Assembly: GCF_000756665.1 (NCBI RefSeq)
Contig: NZ_ARXV01000001.1
Coordinates: 408,159-472,158, forward strand
Length of the DNA: 64,000 bases
Direction: 5' to 3'
Origin: Alcanivorax nanhaiticus
GTDB lineage: Bacteria; Pseudomonadota; Gammaproteobacteria; Pseudomonadales; Alcanivoracaceae
The notes below the pieces were generated by a model. That model was not told the origin of the DNA. It saw nothing but the letters and a program-made list of their open reading frames with translations, and ran no database searches. How positions within the stretch are numbered: position 1 is the first letter of the stretch; each line of letters opens with the position of its first letter. The position numbers were made by a program, and so were the translations under genes. Below are positions 43,235 through 53,173 of the stretch, piece after piece.

Positions 43235-44668
43235 ATGGCAAGCGATAACCTCATCCTTAGGGGCGGTAACTGGTACGTTCGTCTCTCCGTCCCTGCTGAC
43301 GTTCGCCCTGTACTGAATCGCAGGGAATACACTGCAAGTCTCAAAACAGGCTCGAAGCAAGAAGCACAACGTCTGAAATTGCCGTTTTTAAACGCATGGC
43401 GGGACGCAATAGCTGAGGCAAGGGGTTTGACCCCTGACATGGCAGAAAAACAGCGAGAGGGGGCATATTTGGCCTCTCAGGCTATTGAGACGTACTTAAA
43501 TGAATCTGTGCGGCTCTCTGCACTCGGAAAGACGAAAGAAGCGAATGAGGCCAGTTTTGAGCTGGTGAAGGAGCTGGATTCATTCGGGCTGGACTATGAA
43601 GCTGTATTGCCGCTGGTGCAGAAATACCAAGGCGGTGATATTGCTGATTGGGTAGGTTTCCAGAAAGAGCTAATAGAGCTACTGCAAGGGCAGGTGGTGA
43701 CAGCCATCAACCCTGTGAATCAACAGGAAGTCACCCAGATACTGAAAGACCCAAGCCACTACCGTTCCAAGTCCCCTATTACGATTACCCGCCTCAATGA
43801 CTTTGAGGACTACCAACGCCGTAGGGGAGTGGTGGCCAAAACCGTAGATACGCAGTTAAGTAGACTCAAAAAGCTAAAAGCGTGGCTCGAAGAAAACCAG
43901 AGAGAGCTGAACCACGAAGGTGTTGAAACGTATCTTGATACGCTGGACTGCGCCACCAAAACGAAAAAGCAGCACTTGTTTGCTGGTAACAGCTTTTGGA
44001 AATGGGCGATTAAGAAAGACAAGACGTTCAAGCAACAGCATCAGGAGCAAGCTAACCCTTTCGAGAACCACGACTTTGAGGAAGTGAGGGGCGTTCGTAA
44101 GAAAGAGCGAAAAGCCTTCACTGTGGCTGATATTCAGAGACTCCACGAATCTGCCCAAGCCTTGCCGCGCCGCCAGGCGCTGGCAGATCTGATTGTTTTG
44201 GGCGCATATACGGGGGCAAGGATTGAAGAGCTTTGCCAGTTGAAAACTGGCGATATTGTGACTGAGGACGGGGTTCAGTGTTTATTCATTAGAGACGGCA
44301 AGACTCGTAATGCTGAGAGGGTTGTTCCAGTCCATAAAGATTTAAAGTCTTTATTGAAGCGTCTGGCGAAAGAAGCGGAAGGAGAGTTTTTGCTTCCGGC
44401 GTCAGGCAAGAACAAGTACGGCAAGCGATCTGATTCGCTGAGTAAGCAATTCGGCAGACTGAAAAAGTCTTTGGGCTATGGGGAAGAACACGTTTTCCAT
44501 AGCCTGCGGAAATCCTTTATCACCCTACTGCAAAATAACGACATGCCCGGCTTAACGATTGCTTCAATCGTAGGGCATGAGACCGGGACGATTACGTTTG
44601 ACGTTTACAGTGCAGGGCCTAATGCCAAACAAAAGCTCAAAGCAATATCGACCCTGAAAATCCTTTGA
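43235..44668 (+). CDS. int: Tyrosine integrase of the tRNA-Ser island
   Basis: 477 residues. The N-terminal part has the DUF6538-like opening (NLILRGGNWYVRLSVPADVRPVLNRREYTASLKTG) typical of proteobacterial island integrases, followed by a SAM-like core-binding region (about 190-270). The catalytic domain has GARIEELCQL (Arg), HSLRKSFITLL (H-x-x-R), IVGHETG (His) and the tyrosine in TFDVYSAG. It sits just inside attL and probably catalyses recombination at the tRNA-Ser 3' end. Confidence 0.95.
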   Translation: MASDNLILRGGNWYVRLSVPADVRPVLNRREYTASLKTGSKQEAQRLKLPFLNAWRDAIAEARGLTPDMAEKQREGAYLASQAIETYLNESVRLSALGKTKEANEASFELVKELDSFGLDYEAVLPLVQKYQGGDIADWVGFQKELIELLQGQVVTAINPVNQQEVTQILKDPSHYRSKSPITITRLNDFEDYQRRRGVVAKTVDTQLSRLKKLKAWLEENQRELNHEGVETYLDTLDCATKTKKQHLFAGNSFWKWAIKKDKTFKQQHQEQANPFENHDFEEVRGVRKKERKAFTVADIQRLHESAQALPRRQALADLIVLGAYTGARIEELCQLKTGDIVTEDGVQCLFIRDGKTRNAERVVPVHKDLKSLLKRLAKEAEGEFLLPASGKNKYGKRSDSLSKQFGRLKKSLGYGEEHVFHSLRKSFITLLQNNDMPGLTIASIVGHETGTITFDVYSAGPNAKQKLKAISTLKIL

Positions 44669-44852
44669 TTTTGTCTTTTTATTTTGGGGGTCTCGGGGGC
44701 GTAGCACCTGAGCAAGTAGGGAGCGAAGCGCTGGTTTACGGAGTAAAGCCCCTATCTTGAAATCGAAGTTGATCGATCCTGCGGGCAAAGCGAAACCATG
44801 GGCGAAGTTGCAAGTCCGATTTTTTGTGATAATTTTTAAAATAAAAATTATT

Positions 44853-45845
44853 ATGAAAAATTGGACGGTGAAGGTGAAAGCGGTGAAGAAGAAAGACCAA
44901 GGTCTGATTCGCTACACACGCTATCTCCTGAGCGCAAACGAGCCCTCCCGCGCTGCAACAAACATCCACCCACTGAAAGACCCCAGACAAGCCACGCGCA
45001 ACATGCTCGCGGAGCATTCGCTGAGACAAGCGGAGAGACGTAGAGCAGGGCTTAGTGGTGGAGGGGTGACAAACTACGCGCAAAGCTACGTTTTCGCACT
45101 GCCGAAAGATATTCCACAACCCACGCAAAAGCAGTGGGTAGGAATAGCGGCAAGGGCAGTGAAGGCGATAGCCAACGAAAACGGGATTGACCCGCAAAAA
45201 CTCTGGGATGTGACTGGGGTTGTTTTCCATGAAGAACCTACCAAGAGCAAAAACAACCATATTCACGTCCTTGTCGGCAATATCGTGGAAGGTAAGTATC
45301 ACAAGGGGTTGACGCAAAAAAAGTCCGTATATGCGTCAAAACAGGCGTTTAATGACTACATGCTAGAGGTCTTGAAGGTTGATAATAAAAATTATGAAGC
45401 ATTGAGCCAAGGCCGTGATGATCCACTTTGGTTAGCAAGAAAAAAACAGGCCGAAAATGAAGAAAAAACAATTATTGAAGCAAGAAAGAAGGCAAGGAAA
45501 GAAATCAAGATTGCTCAACTGTGGAAGGAGAAATACAACAAATCTGGATTTAATGAGCTTAAACTTGAAATGTCGCTGAAAAAGCGAGAGATAGAAGAAA
45601 AAGAAGAAGAATTATCTGAAGCAAGCGAATACTTACTTTCAAAAATTGATACTTATGTGGATCAATGCAAAAGGCTCTTGAAATACGTGGAAGAAGAAAA
45701 CGACAAAAGGATTAACTCAACCCTCAACAGGATTGAAAGAACTGAGCAGGATCTTGAAAGGGCTGGATTTGAATTTCCAGACGAAGAAGAAAGAAAGCGC
45801 CGCCGCAATAGTCTTGCGCCAAGGCTAAAACCACCCGGATTTTAA
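44853..45845 (+). CDS. HUH-like replication/mobilisation protein
   Basis: 330 residues from ATG 44853, in an AT-rich leader without a clear ribosome site. The N-terminal half (about 1-170) is a possible HUH endonuclease: KSKNNHIHVLVGNIV provides the H-U-H metal motif (about residues 135-138), and a tyrosine-containing helix follows (YASKQAFNDYMLEVL). The C-terminal half is a highly charged coiled coil (KKREIEEKEEELSEASEYL). It may nick an origin for rolling-circle replication or transfer; this is inferred from the motif and from the adjacent repeat array. Confidence 0.6.
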   Translation: MKNWTVKVKAVKKKDQGLIRYTRYLLSANEPSRAATNIHPLKDPRQATRNMLAEHSLRQAERRRAGLSGGGVTNYAQSYVFALPKDIPQPTQKQWVGIAARAVKAIANENGIDPQKLWDVTGVVFHEEPTKSKNNHIHVLVGNIVEGKYHKGLTQKKSVYASKQAFNDYMLEVLKVDNKNYEALSQGRDDPLWLARKKQAENEEKTIIEARKKARKEIKIAQLWKEKYNKSGFNELKLEMSLKKREIEEKEEELSEASEYLLSKIDTYVDQCKRLLKYVEEENDKRINSTLNRIERTEQDLERAGFEFPDEEERKRRRNSLAPRLKPPGF

Positions 45846-45887
45846 TTTTCAGTTTTGTTTTTCTTCTCCTCTTTGAAAATATTTTTA

Positions 45888-46026
45888 TTTGCCACATTAT
45901 TTACCACATTCCATACCAATGAAAATTGGAAAATATAAATTTGTGACTGTGCGAGCAGTAGTAAAATGTGGTAAACCACATACAAAACATTTCGCGTTGG
46001 CTCAATGTGGTAAAAAATGTGGTAAA
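45888..46026. repeat. Iteron-like TGTGGTAAA array
   Basis: TTTRCCACA occurs at 45888-45896 and 45900-45908, and TGTGGTAAA at 45967-45975, 46006-46014 and 46018-46026; the first of these overlaps an inverted CCACAT. The units are arranged in opposite orientation on either side of an AT-rich centre. Directly downstream of the HUH-like gene, this could be a replication or transfer origin of the island. Confidence 0.6.
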
Positions 46027-46737
46027 CAATAGTTGATATTCAAGAAGAAATAATTTGACAAAATTAAAAAATATGAAAACATTTTTTAATAGGAATAAAA
46101 AAGAGCCGCTTAGTTGCGACTCTTGGTATGGTGAGAAGAAGGTCTGTGGTAGGACTGACACCATACAAAAAAGATTATCACTCATTTTTTGTATTTCAAG
46201 TCCTGCCAAAAACAAACCTTTAAAAAAATAATTTTTCTCACTATATCCAAGAAGCTTTTGGATTTTAACAGATGTTTTGGGAGTTTCTTCTATGGTTTTA
46301 TTCTCAGCGGTTACAAGGGGTTTTGCCAATAGCCGTGTATGGATGAGTTAGCTTAGATCTGGGCGTGGGAACCCAGAGAGCACATTGGAATGAGTATATT
46401 CAGGTAGCGCTGCGTACTAACGTCAATCACTGCAAAGAGGCTGTAGACAATCCGGCAAGACAGTTTTTGCTGAACTGTTCAAGTGTCTGCCAATGCCGTA
46501 GCAAGGAATGGGTTTAACCAGCCCATGAGGTCTTCCCAAATTTGACCCGTAGCTCACCGGAAAAACCGGGGGAGTTATTGGAGAGTTCTGCCCGCAAGGG
46601 CAGAAATGGTTCCGCCCCGCGAGCAAAGCGAGACGCTTTAACATTCAGGGTTATGGTCTTAACACCTAACCAGCGTCTTTCCAAACTAATAGAAAGAGAT
46701 AAACAACAAAATACATAAAATTTTGTCGAAATTTGGC
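46027..46737. other. Unassigned non-coding stretch of the island
   Basis: No gene is supported. Short inverted repeats are visible: GAGCCGC/GCGACTC near 46105-46125, GTATGGTG/CACCATAC near 46127-46166 and CTGCCCGCAAGGGCAG at about 46589-46604. The stretch from 46330 to 46660 is more GC-rich than its surroundings and could hold a structured RNA or transfer site. Confidence 0.35.
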
Positions 46738-46764
46738 AAAAAAAGCCCCTCAGGAGAGAGGGGC
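46738..46764 (-). terminator. Terminator of the island lipoprotein gene
   Basis: Read on the minus strand, GCCCCT-containing arms (46759-46764 and 46745-46750) form a stem followed by seven Ts. It lies 20 bases after the lipoprotein stop. Confidence 0.8.
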
Positions 46765-46783
46765 CAATAGGGGGAAGAGCTAT

Positions 46784-48079
46784 TTAGTTCATTGCGTTAA
46801 GAATAGAGTCTGCAAGACCTTCATTTTCAGTCATGAGCGAATACTGCTCTCCAAAACCAGCCTCTTCGGTAACGGCGATATACAACAGCGACAAATCACC
46901 ACCAGAGACGAGTAGCAGGTATGCTTCATCGCCTACATTTCCGCCACGCAATACACCAAGCATTGGGTCTTCTACACTGCTAACTTCCTCATCATTAAAG
47001 AAGTCAGCTGCATCGACATTATTTTCCCATGTCGTATCGTAGTCGCCCGGTGCCGTTTGACCATTTTCACGGAAACCAATAGGTTCTTTCACAACACCAG
47101 ATCCCTCATCATTGACGATCAGCAGATTCCAATCATCACCCGCCTCGGCAGAGAGATTGCCGAGATCATGCAAATCAGTTGGGCGGTTATCCATGTAAAT
47201 CAAGGTTGTGGCTGATTCGGCAAAAACCAATACATCCCACTTTTCGCCATTTTCTTCGCCAACACCCTCATAAACCAAGGTAAATGTATCGGGGTTGTTT
47301 TCGAACTTCAGGCTTTTAGCTGTTGCGGTATACCCTTCCGTGGTGTTTTCTTCTGAAACATCAACAGGGTTATACCAACCACCCTCTTGGGCGTTTGTGA
47401 AGCTAATTGTCCCGTCATCATTAAAAGTGACGTTCCGAATACCGGGATCTTCACCAACCACATACAAGCGCCAAACCCCAGTGCCTGACAGAAGCAAATC
47501 CTCCATCTGACTATCAAGGTGCGCTTTCGCCTCAGCTTCTGTTACCAGTGCGTTATCAACTGCACCAGCAGTGTTCGGGTCGCTGACAAAATCTCCAACC
47601 GGTTGATCGAAATCAACATTAGCTGCCTTCTCAGCAGTCTCTTCCGTCTCATCAGGAATCTGGATGCCATTGCTGGCATCACCATCACTATCCAAGGATT
47701 GCAGAAGGATGGCGATATTCAGGCCAAGATCATCACTATCGGAGGTTGATACTTTATCAAAATCATTGATAGTAACTTTACCAGTGGCTGGCACAGGGGG
47801 TAGATCAACGCCCCGGACAGAGAAAGTCACCGTATCGCCACTTTCAAAATCGAAGAAACCGTTTTCATCCGTGAAACCGGTGGTTCCAGACGGAGAAGCT
47901 GTGTAAGCGATATTGGCCACAGCAGAATCCACGAACTGCCCTGAACGGGCCTCTCCACTTCCTCCCTCACCGCCATCGTTATTGCTTCCTCCACCAGAGG
48001 AGCTACCGCCACCTCCTCCGCAAGCATATAGAGCAGTCGTTCCACAAATCAGAGCTAGAGCTTTCAACTTAGAATTCAT
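46784..48079 (-). CDS. Glycine-rich lipoprotein, island cargo
   Basis: 431 residues. A signal peptide with lipobox ALYAC is followed by a Gly/Ser-rich spacer (GGGGGSSSGGGSNNDGGEGGSG) and an acidic secreted protein of beta character (GTTGFTDENGFFDFESGDTVTFSVRGVDLPP resembles a carboxypeptidase-regulatory-like module). Asp and Glu are abundant throughout, with almost no lysine clusters. It is likely surface-exposed or periplasmic. Its role as cargo (adhesion, receptor masking or exclusion) is speculative. Confidence 0.75.
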   Translation of the reverse strand: MNSKLKALALICGTTALYACGGGGGSSSGGGSNNDGGEGGSGEARSGQFVDSAVANIAYTASPSGTTGFTDENGFFDFESGDTVTFSVRGVDLPPVPATGKVTINDFDKVSTSDSDDLGLNIAILLQSLDSDGDASNGIQIPDETEETAEKAANVDFDQPVGDFVSDPNTAGAVDNALVTEAEAKAHLDSQMEDLLLSGTGVWRLYVVGEDPGIRNVTFNDDGTISFTNAQEGGWYNPVDVSEENTTEGYTATAKSLKFENNPDTFTLVYEGVGEENGEKWDVLVFAESATTLIYMDNRPTDLHDLGNLSAEAGDDWNLLIVNDEGSGVVKEPIGFRENGQTAPGDYDTTWENNVDAADFFNDEEVSSVEDPMLGVLRGGNVGDEAYLLLVSGGDLSLLYIAVTEEAGFGEQYSLMTENEGLADSILNAMN

Positions 48080-48346
48080 TTCAGTCCCTTTGTATTATCA
48101 AAATCGCAATCCCGCCACCTTCCGTGAACAGGCTCACACATTCTGCCGGGCCAAAGTCACATATTCAAATTGGATATATCGGGGTTCTGAAACGTCATGT
48201 ACGGATTAGAGATGCACAGGAAAGGCCTTTAAAAGCATGACAGGGGAGGTAAAGCGGAGACAACAGAAAGGGCACTAGAGGCCATTCAGGAGGCTTTTCG
48301 GAGCTTTGCCCCCCCATCCCAGCCCATCAATCCTGCCATCGCTGTT

Positions 48347-48370
48347 TTGCTACAAAATCTTGCTACAAAT
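48347..48370 (+). repeat. Integrase arm-type sites, right end
   Basis: TTGCTACAAA-ATC-TTGCTACAAA, the same unit pair and orientation as at 43158-43180 near the other att end. The remainder of 48080-48378 has no supported gene. Confidence 0.6.
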
Positions 48371-48378
48371 CCAAAACG

Positions 48379-48414
48379 AAAAAGCCCCGTAACTCGTTGA
48401 ATTACGGGGCTTTT
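48379..48414. terminator. Terminator downstream of tRNA-Ser
   Basis: GCCCCGTAA/TTACGGGGC form a 9-bp stem flanked by A-run and T-run, so it works in both directions. It lies between the tRNA-Ser 3' end and the island interior and was apparently supplied by the element. Confidence 0.85.
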
Positions 48415-48418
48415 CTTT

Positions 48419-48438
48419 ATATGGCGGAGAGGGCGGGA
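48419..48438. repeat. attR core within tRNA-Ser
   Basis: 20 bases shared with 43077-43096, covering the CCA end and acceptor/T-stem of tRNA-Ser(GCU). Together they define the island boundaries. Confidence 0.88.
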
Positions 48439-48511
48439 TTCGAACCCGCGATACGGTAACCCGTATGGTTCCTTAGCAGGGAACTGGTTTCAGCCACTCA
48501 CCCACCTCTCC
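48422..48511 (-). tRNA. serX: tRNA-Ser (anticodon GCU)
   Basis: 90 nt with a long variable arm typical of serine tRNA, 5' GGAGAGGTGGGTGAGTGGCT, anticodon loop CTGCTAA (anticodon GCT at 48475-48477), T-loop GGTTCGAATCC and an encoded CCA. Its 3' end is the integration site of the neighbouring island, yet the gene remains intact. Confidence 0.96.
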
Positions 48512-48617
48512 GGAATGCGGTACTACTCAAGTCAGAAAATGGAACGCTCTTGATTGGCGCTGTTTCCTAACTCGCCGCGCATGATAACGACTTTGCGGAG
48601 AAAATACAGCCCAAAAA

Positions 48618-48806
48618 TCAGGCAGACTCACTGTCTGATGATTTTTCGTGCTGAATTCGCTGATAAATCTCTTCCCGATGTACTGCAACCTCTTTCGGCG
48701 CGTTCACACCGATGCGAACCTGGTTACCTTTTACACCCAGAACAGTGACGGTGACTTCATCACCGACCATCAGGGTCTCTCCAACTCGACGCGTAAGAAT
48801 AAGCAT
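48618..48806 (-). CDS. csrA: Carbon storage regulator CsrA
   Basis: 62 residues from ATG 48806 ([37 protein letters not shown]), with GGAGGGATC upstream. CsrA is a dimeric RNA-binding protein that blocks translation at GGA motifs; the essential L4/R44 region ([16 protein letters not shown]) is intact. Located between lysC and tRNA-Ser as in Pseudomonas and relatives. Confidence 0.97.
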   Translation of the reverse strand: MLILTRRVGETLMVGDEVTVTVLGVKGNQVRIGVNAPKEVAVHREEIYQRIQHEKSSDSESA

Positions 48807-49074
48807 AATGATCCCTCCTGGGGTCCTTTTTGTCCGTGAGCGCAATCCGTACCAGAGGCTATCGGGTTCGTCAGGGACGATTCCTTGGCGTGGGACCATT
48901 TACCCACCCCTGATACGGGGCGGCCAGTATGCCTGAATCCAATTCTCAAGTCTTGTCAACAGGTGGGGAAGAACCTACCGGTCGTCGCCCCATAGGTACC
49001 ACGGACACCCAGCCAATGCCGATTTCACAGAGCTGTCATACCCTGCTGCTCGGCATTGCCGGGCTCCTGTGGGA

Positions 49075-50301
49075 TCAGCCGACCGGCTGATCCAATTCGA
49101 ACGCAGAGTGCAGAGCGCGAACCGCCAGCTCCAGATACTTCTCGGCGATCACAACCGACACCTTGATTTCCGAGGTGGAAATCATCTCGATGTTCACCCC
49201 TTCGTTGGCGAGGGTTTCAAACATCTTGGCGGCGACGCCTGCATGGGAGCGCATACCTACCCCCACCAGAGACACCTTGGCAATCTTGTCATCGCCAATG
49301 ATTTCCGGAGTACCCAGATCATCGGAGGCGTTGCGCAGGGCTTCCTGGGCGCGGGCGAAATCGTTGCGGTGAACCGTGAAGGTAAAGTCGGCCGCACCAT
49401 CTTTGCCCACGTTCTGCACGATCATGTCCACTTCGATGTTCTGTGCACTTACCGGGCCGAGGATTTTGTAGGCAATGCCCGGGGTGTCCGGGGCGCCACG
49501 CACGATGATCTTGGCTTCATCACGGGTAAAGGCAATTCCGGAGATTACCGGCTTTTCCATATCAACCTCGTCGTCGACGGTAATAAGTGTTCCAGGACCA
49601 TCCTGGAAGCTGGACAAAACACGCAGCGGCACATTGTATTTGCCGGCGAATTCCACGGAGCGGATCTGCAGGACTTTGGAGCCCTGGCTGGCCATTTCGA
49701 GCATTTCCTCGAAGGTAATGCTGTCGAGACGGCGGGCGGTATCGACCACGCGGGGATCGGTGGTGTAAACGCCATCCACATCGGTATAAATCTGACACTC
49801 GTCTGCTTTCAGGGCTGCAGCCAGTGCCACGGCGGTGGTATCGGAGCCGCCACGGCCAAGGGTGGTGATGTTGCCGTTGGCATCGACGCCCTGGAAACCG
49901 GCCACGACCACGATGCTGCCGCCATCCAGGTCGGCACGCATTTTCTTGTCGTCAATTTCTTCGATCCGCGCCTTGGAGTGGGCGCTGTCGGTGCGCAGGG
50001 GAATCTGGCTGCCGGTGTAGGAACGGGCGTTGAGGCCCAGGCGCTGAAGCGCCATGGACAGCAGGGCAATGGTGACCTGCTCACCGGTGGATACCAGCAC
50101 GTCCATCTCACGGGGAGACGGATTGTCGCTGACACCCTTTGCCAGGTCGATCAGGCGGTTGGTTTCACCGCTCATGGCGGACACCACCACAACTACCTGG
50201 TCACCCTGTTTATGGAAGCCTGCTACCTTCTCGGCAACGGCCTGGATGCGATCGACTGTACCTACCGAGGTACCGCCGTATTTCTGCACGATAAGGGCCA
50301 T
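49075..50301 (-). CDS. lysC: Aspartate kinase
   Basis: 408 residues. N-terminal kinase domain: [19 protein letters not shown] (ATP/Asp site), [30 protein letters not shown]-terminal tandem ACT domains begin near 265 and contain [20 protein letters not shown] and [22 protein letters not shown], the lysine/threonine feedback region. It makes aspartyl phosphate, the first step to lysine, methionine and threonine. A hairpin GGATCAGCC/GGCTGATCC (49072-49094) covers its stop and may help terminate. Confidence 0.97.
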   Translation of the reverse strand: MALIVQKYGGTSVGTVDRIQAVAEKVAGFHKQGDQVVVVVSAMSGETNRLIDLAKGVSDNPSPREMDVLVSTGEQVTIALLSMALQRLGLNARSYTGSQIPLRTDSAHSKARIEEIDDKKMRADLDGGSIVVVAGFQGVDANGNITTLGRGGSDTTAVALAAALKADECQIYTDVDGVYTTDPRVVDTARRLDSITFEEMLEMASQGSKVLQIRSVEFAGKYNVPLRVLSSFQDGPGTLITVDDEVDMEKPVISGIAFTRDEAKIIVRGAPDTPGIAYKILGPVSAQNIEVDMIVQNVGKDGAADFTFTVHRNDFARAQEALRNASDDLGTPEIIGDDKIAKVSLVGVGMRSHAGVAAKMFETLANEGVNIEMISTSEIKVSVVIAEKYLELAVRALHSAFELDQPVG

Positions 50302-50407
50302 AAAGTCGCTTTGTCTGCAAAAAATGAGCGCGTAACTCTATCAGAAACGCGCCCGGATTTCATGTTGCGGGTGTCCCGGTCATGTCGGCATCACGGTGAA
50401 AGCCGTG

Positions 50408-53005
50408 TCAGCCCTGCCCTGCAACCCAGTCCTTCACGCTTTCCAGCGCACCCGGCAACGCCGCAGGGTTGTTACCACCACCCTGAGCCATATCCGGTCG
50501 ACCGCCGCCGCGTCCGTCCACCTGTTCTGCTACATGCTTGAGCAGGTCGCCGGCCTTGAAACGGCTGGTCAGGTCTTTGGTGACACCGGCCACCAGGGCC
50601 ACCTTGTCACCTTCCACCGCTGCCAGCAGGATGATTGCCGAACCCAGCTTGTCTTTCAGCTTGTCCATGGTCACCCGCAGGGTCTTGCCATCGGCACCGT
50701 CCACTGCTGTGGCCAGCACCTTCACACCGTTGATCTCCTGAACCGCATCGGACAGGTCGCTACCCGCGCCGCTGGCCAGTTTCTGCTTCAGGCGTTCGAT
50801 CTCTTTTTCCAGCTCGCGTACTTTCTGCGCCTGGTTGCGTACGCGCTCTGCCGCGTTGTCCGGGGTGCTTTTCACCGTGCCCGCGATGTCGCTCAGTGCG
50901 CGTTCCTGCTTGCGCATGGCCGCCAGTGCATTCTCACCGGTGACGGCTTCGATACGGCGCACACCTGCGGCTGCAGAGGCTTCCAGGGTAATGCGGAACA
51001 GGCCAATGTCGCCGGTACGGCTGACATGAGTGCCGCCACACAGTTCCTTGGAGAAGCCGTCGCTGCCCATGGTCAGTACGCGCACCTGGTCATCATATTT
51101 CTCACCGAACAGCGCCATGGCACCGGCTTCACGGGCGGCGTCGATATCCATCAGGTCGGTGGATACCGGGGTATTGGCCAGGATCTGGCGATTGACGATG
51201 GTTTCAATCTCTTCGCGCTGGGCTTCTGTCACGGCTTCACCGTGGGAGAAATCGAAGCGCAGGTAATCGGCCGCCACCAGTGAGCCTTTCTGCTGGACGT
51301 GGTCACCCAGCACATCGCGCAGGGCGGCATGCATCAGGTGAGTGGCAGAGTGGTTGCGCATGATGGCTTTGCGACGCTCCACATCCACATAGGCCGCCAC
51401 TTTGTCGCCTGCCTTGAGCGTACCGCTTTCCACGCTGCCCAAATGCACATGGGCGGCCTGACGCTTGCGGGTGTCGGCCACTGCAAAGCGGCTATCGCCC
51501 AGCACCAGGAAACCGGTATCCCCTACCTGACCACCGGACTCGGCATAGAACGGGGTGCTGGCCAGCACCACCATGCCTTCTTCACCGGCGTTGAGGCTGT
51601 CCACGGCTTCACCGTCCCGGTACAGACCCACAATCTCGGCTTCGTCGGCCAGTTTTTCATAGCCAGAGAAATCCGTGATGGCGTCGATGCTCAGGCGATC
51701 GCTGTAGTCGTTGGCAAAGCTGCCCGCGCCACGGGCGCGCTCGCGCTGGGCTTCCATGGCTTTTTCAAAGCCTGCCATGTCCACATCCAGATCGCGCTCA
51801 CGAGCCACATCGGCGGTGAGGTCCGGCGGGAAACCGTGGGTATCGTAGAGGGTAAAGAGCACATCACCAGACAGCACCTTGCCGTCCATGTCTTCAATGG
51901 CGCTTTCCAGCACTTTCATGCCGGCGGCCAGGGTGCGGCCGAATTGCTCTTCTTCCGACAGCAGCGCTTTTTCGATACGGACTTGCTCACGGGCCAGCTC
52001 CGGGTAGGCTTCGCCCATCTGTTCAACCAGCGCGCTTACCAGGGTGGAGAAGAACAGCTTGTCCTGCCCCAGCTTGTGACCGTGACGCAGGGCGCGACGA
52101 ATGATGCGACGCAGCACGTAGCCGCGGCCTTCATTGGACGGGATCACCCCGTCGCAAATCAGGAAGCTGGAAGAGCGGATGTGGTCTGCGATCACGCGCA
52201 AGGACTTCTCTTCCAGATCGTTGCATCCGGTGGCCTTGGCGGCCGCCTTGAGCAGCGCCTGGAACAGGTCGATTTCGTAGTTGGAGTGCACGCCCTGCAA
52301 TACTGCGGCGATACGCTCCAGCCCCATGCCGGTATCTACGCTGGGCTTGGGCAGTGGTTTGAGCTCGCCATCTTCCTGACGATCAAACTGCATGAACACC
52401 AGGTTCCAGATTTCGATGTAACGATCCAGGTCGTCGTTTTCGGAGCCAGGGGGACCACCGGGCACATCTGCGCCGTGGTCGTAGAAGATTTCAGAACAGG
52501 GGCCACAGGGGCCGGTGTCGCCCATCTGCCAGAAGTTGTCTTCATCCAGACGGGAGAAGCGCTCGGCGCTCACGCCCATTTCCTTCAGCCAGATGTCGGC
52601 GGCTTCGTCATCGGACACATGCACCGTCACCCACAGGCGCTCTTCCGGCAGCCCCAGGGTGCCAGTGAGAAATTCCCAGGCAAACTTGATGGCTTCACGC
52701 TTGAAATAGTCGCCAAAGCTGAAGTTGCCGAGCATTTCAAAGAAGGTGTGATGCCGAGCCGTGTAACCCACGTTTTCCAGATCGTTGTGCTTGCCGCCCG
52801 CACGTACGCAGCGCTGGGAGCTGGTGGCACGGGTGTAATCCCGCTTTTCACGGCCCAGGAACACGTCCTTGAACTGGTTCATCCCCGCATTGGTAAACAG
52901 CAGGGTGGGATCGTCGTGAGGCACCAACGAGGAGGACGCTACCTTGGTGTGTCCCTGGCTGGCAAAGTAGTCCAGAAAGGCCTGGCGTAGTTCAGCACTG
53001 TTCAT
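50408..53005 (-). CDS. alaS: Alanyl-tRNA synthetase
   Basis: 865 residues, full length for the enzyme. The class II catalytic core opens [19 protein letters not shown], with [37 protein letters not shown] (motif 2 region). The editing domain has [11 protein letters not shown] (about 565) and the zinc motif [13 protein letters not shown] (about 666). The C-terminal oligomerisation region ends with [17 protein letters not shown] sequence. It charges tRNA-Ala and clears Ser/Gly errors. Upstream of lysC in the conserved alaS-lysC-csrA order. Confidence 0.98.
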   Translation of the reverse strand: MNSAELRQAFLDYFASQGHTKVASSSLVPHDDPTLLFTNAGMNQFKDVFLGREKRDYTRATSSQRCVRAGGKHNDLENVGYTARHHTFFEMLGNFSFGDYFKREAIKFAWEFLTGTLGLPEERLWVTVHVSDDEAADIWLKEMGVSAERFSRLDEDNFWQMGDTGPCGPCSEIFYDHGADVPGGPPGSENDDLDRYIEIWNLVFMQFDRQEDGELKPLPKPSVDTGMGLERIAAVLQGVHSNYEIDLFQALLKAAAKATGCNDLEEKSLRVIADHIRSSSFLICDGVIPSNEGRGYVLRRIIRRALRHGHKLGQDKLFFSTLVSALVEQMGEAYPELAREQVRIEKALLSEEEQFGRTLAAGMKVLESAIEDMDGKVLSGDVLFTLYDTHGFPPDLTADVARERDLDVDMAGFEKAMEAQRERARGAGSFANDYSDRLSIDAITDFSGYEKLADEAEIVGLYRDGEAVDSLNAGEEGMVVLASTPFYAESGGQVGDTGFLVLGDSRFAVADTRKRQAAHVHLGSVESGTLKAGDKVAAYVDVERRKAIMRNHSATHLMHAALRDVLGDHVQQKGSLVAADYLRFDFSHGEAVTEAQREEIETIVNRQILANTPVSTDLMDIDAAREAGAMALFGEKYDDQVRVLTMGSDGFSKELCGGTHVSRTGDIGLFRITLEASAAAGVRRIEAVTGENALAAMRKQERALSDIAGTVKSTPDNAAERVRNQAQKVRELEKEIERLKQKLASGAGSDLSDAVQEINGVKVLATAVDGADGKTLRVTMDKLKDKLGSAIILLAAVEGDKVALVAGVTKDLTSRFKAGDLLKHVAEQVDGRGGGRPDMAQGGGNNPAALPGALESVKDWVAGQG

Positions 53006-53084
53006 AGGAAAAACGGTTTCTTGGCTGGCTATCGGAAAGCGCCGAGTATACCGCCCATGGGGCGCGGTTGCGATGGTTGATGAA

Positions 53085-53167
53085 GCTTCGAGCTACTAGC
53101 TGCGAGCTACAAGAAAAATCAGTCTGTCCTCTCTTTTCCTCGTAGCTCGCAGCTAGTAGCTCGAAGC
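53085..53167. repeat. Perfect 26-bp inverted repeat upstream of alaS
   Basis: The arms 53085-53110 and 53142-53167 are exactly complementary (core AGCTACTAGCTGCGAGCTAC) with a 31-base loop. They lie between the TSUP gene and alaS. The same AGCTTCGAGC/GCGAGCTAC words recur at 53983-54135, so this is a repeat family rather than a one-off terminator. Confidence 0.8.
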
Positions 53168-53173
53168 TGCTTC

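Larger units (their letters stand above)
43077..48438. mobile_element. 5.36-kb integrative element in tRNA-Ser(GCU)
   Basis: Bounded by the 20-bp att repeats. Contains, in order: integrase arm sites, tyrosine integrase, HUH-like Rep/Mob protein, an iteron-like array, an unassigned AT-rich stretch and a lipoprotein cargo gene. The intact tRNA is reconstituted at the right end. Base composition is clearly lower in GC than the flanks. It lacks conjugation and phage structural genes, so it is a mini-island, probably mobilisable or satellite-like. Confidence 0.88.

Noticed and set aside
45901..46329. 142-codon frame on the minus strand of the island
   Set aside because: It is AT-rich, has low-complexity Phe/Leu runs, no ribosome site, and covers the TGTGGTAAA array; more likely non-coding.
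46423..46644. 73-codon frame on the minus strand
   Set aside because: No ribosome site, no family resemblance; falls in the hairpin-containing non-coding stretch.
48807..49074. Promoter of csrA
   Set aside because: TTGACA is visible near 48955, but the best -10 is 22 bases away, so I could not support a defined promoter.
49069..50541. 490-codon open frame on the plus strand
   Set aside because: It lies antisense to lysC and the alaS end; the protein has no family features and the minus-strand genes are certain.
51299..52990. 563-codon open frame on the plus strand
   Set aside because: It is antisense to alaS, a complete and strongly conserved gene; high-GC codon bias opens the opposite frame.
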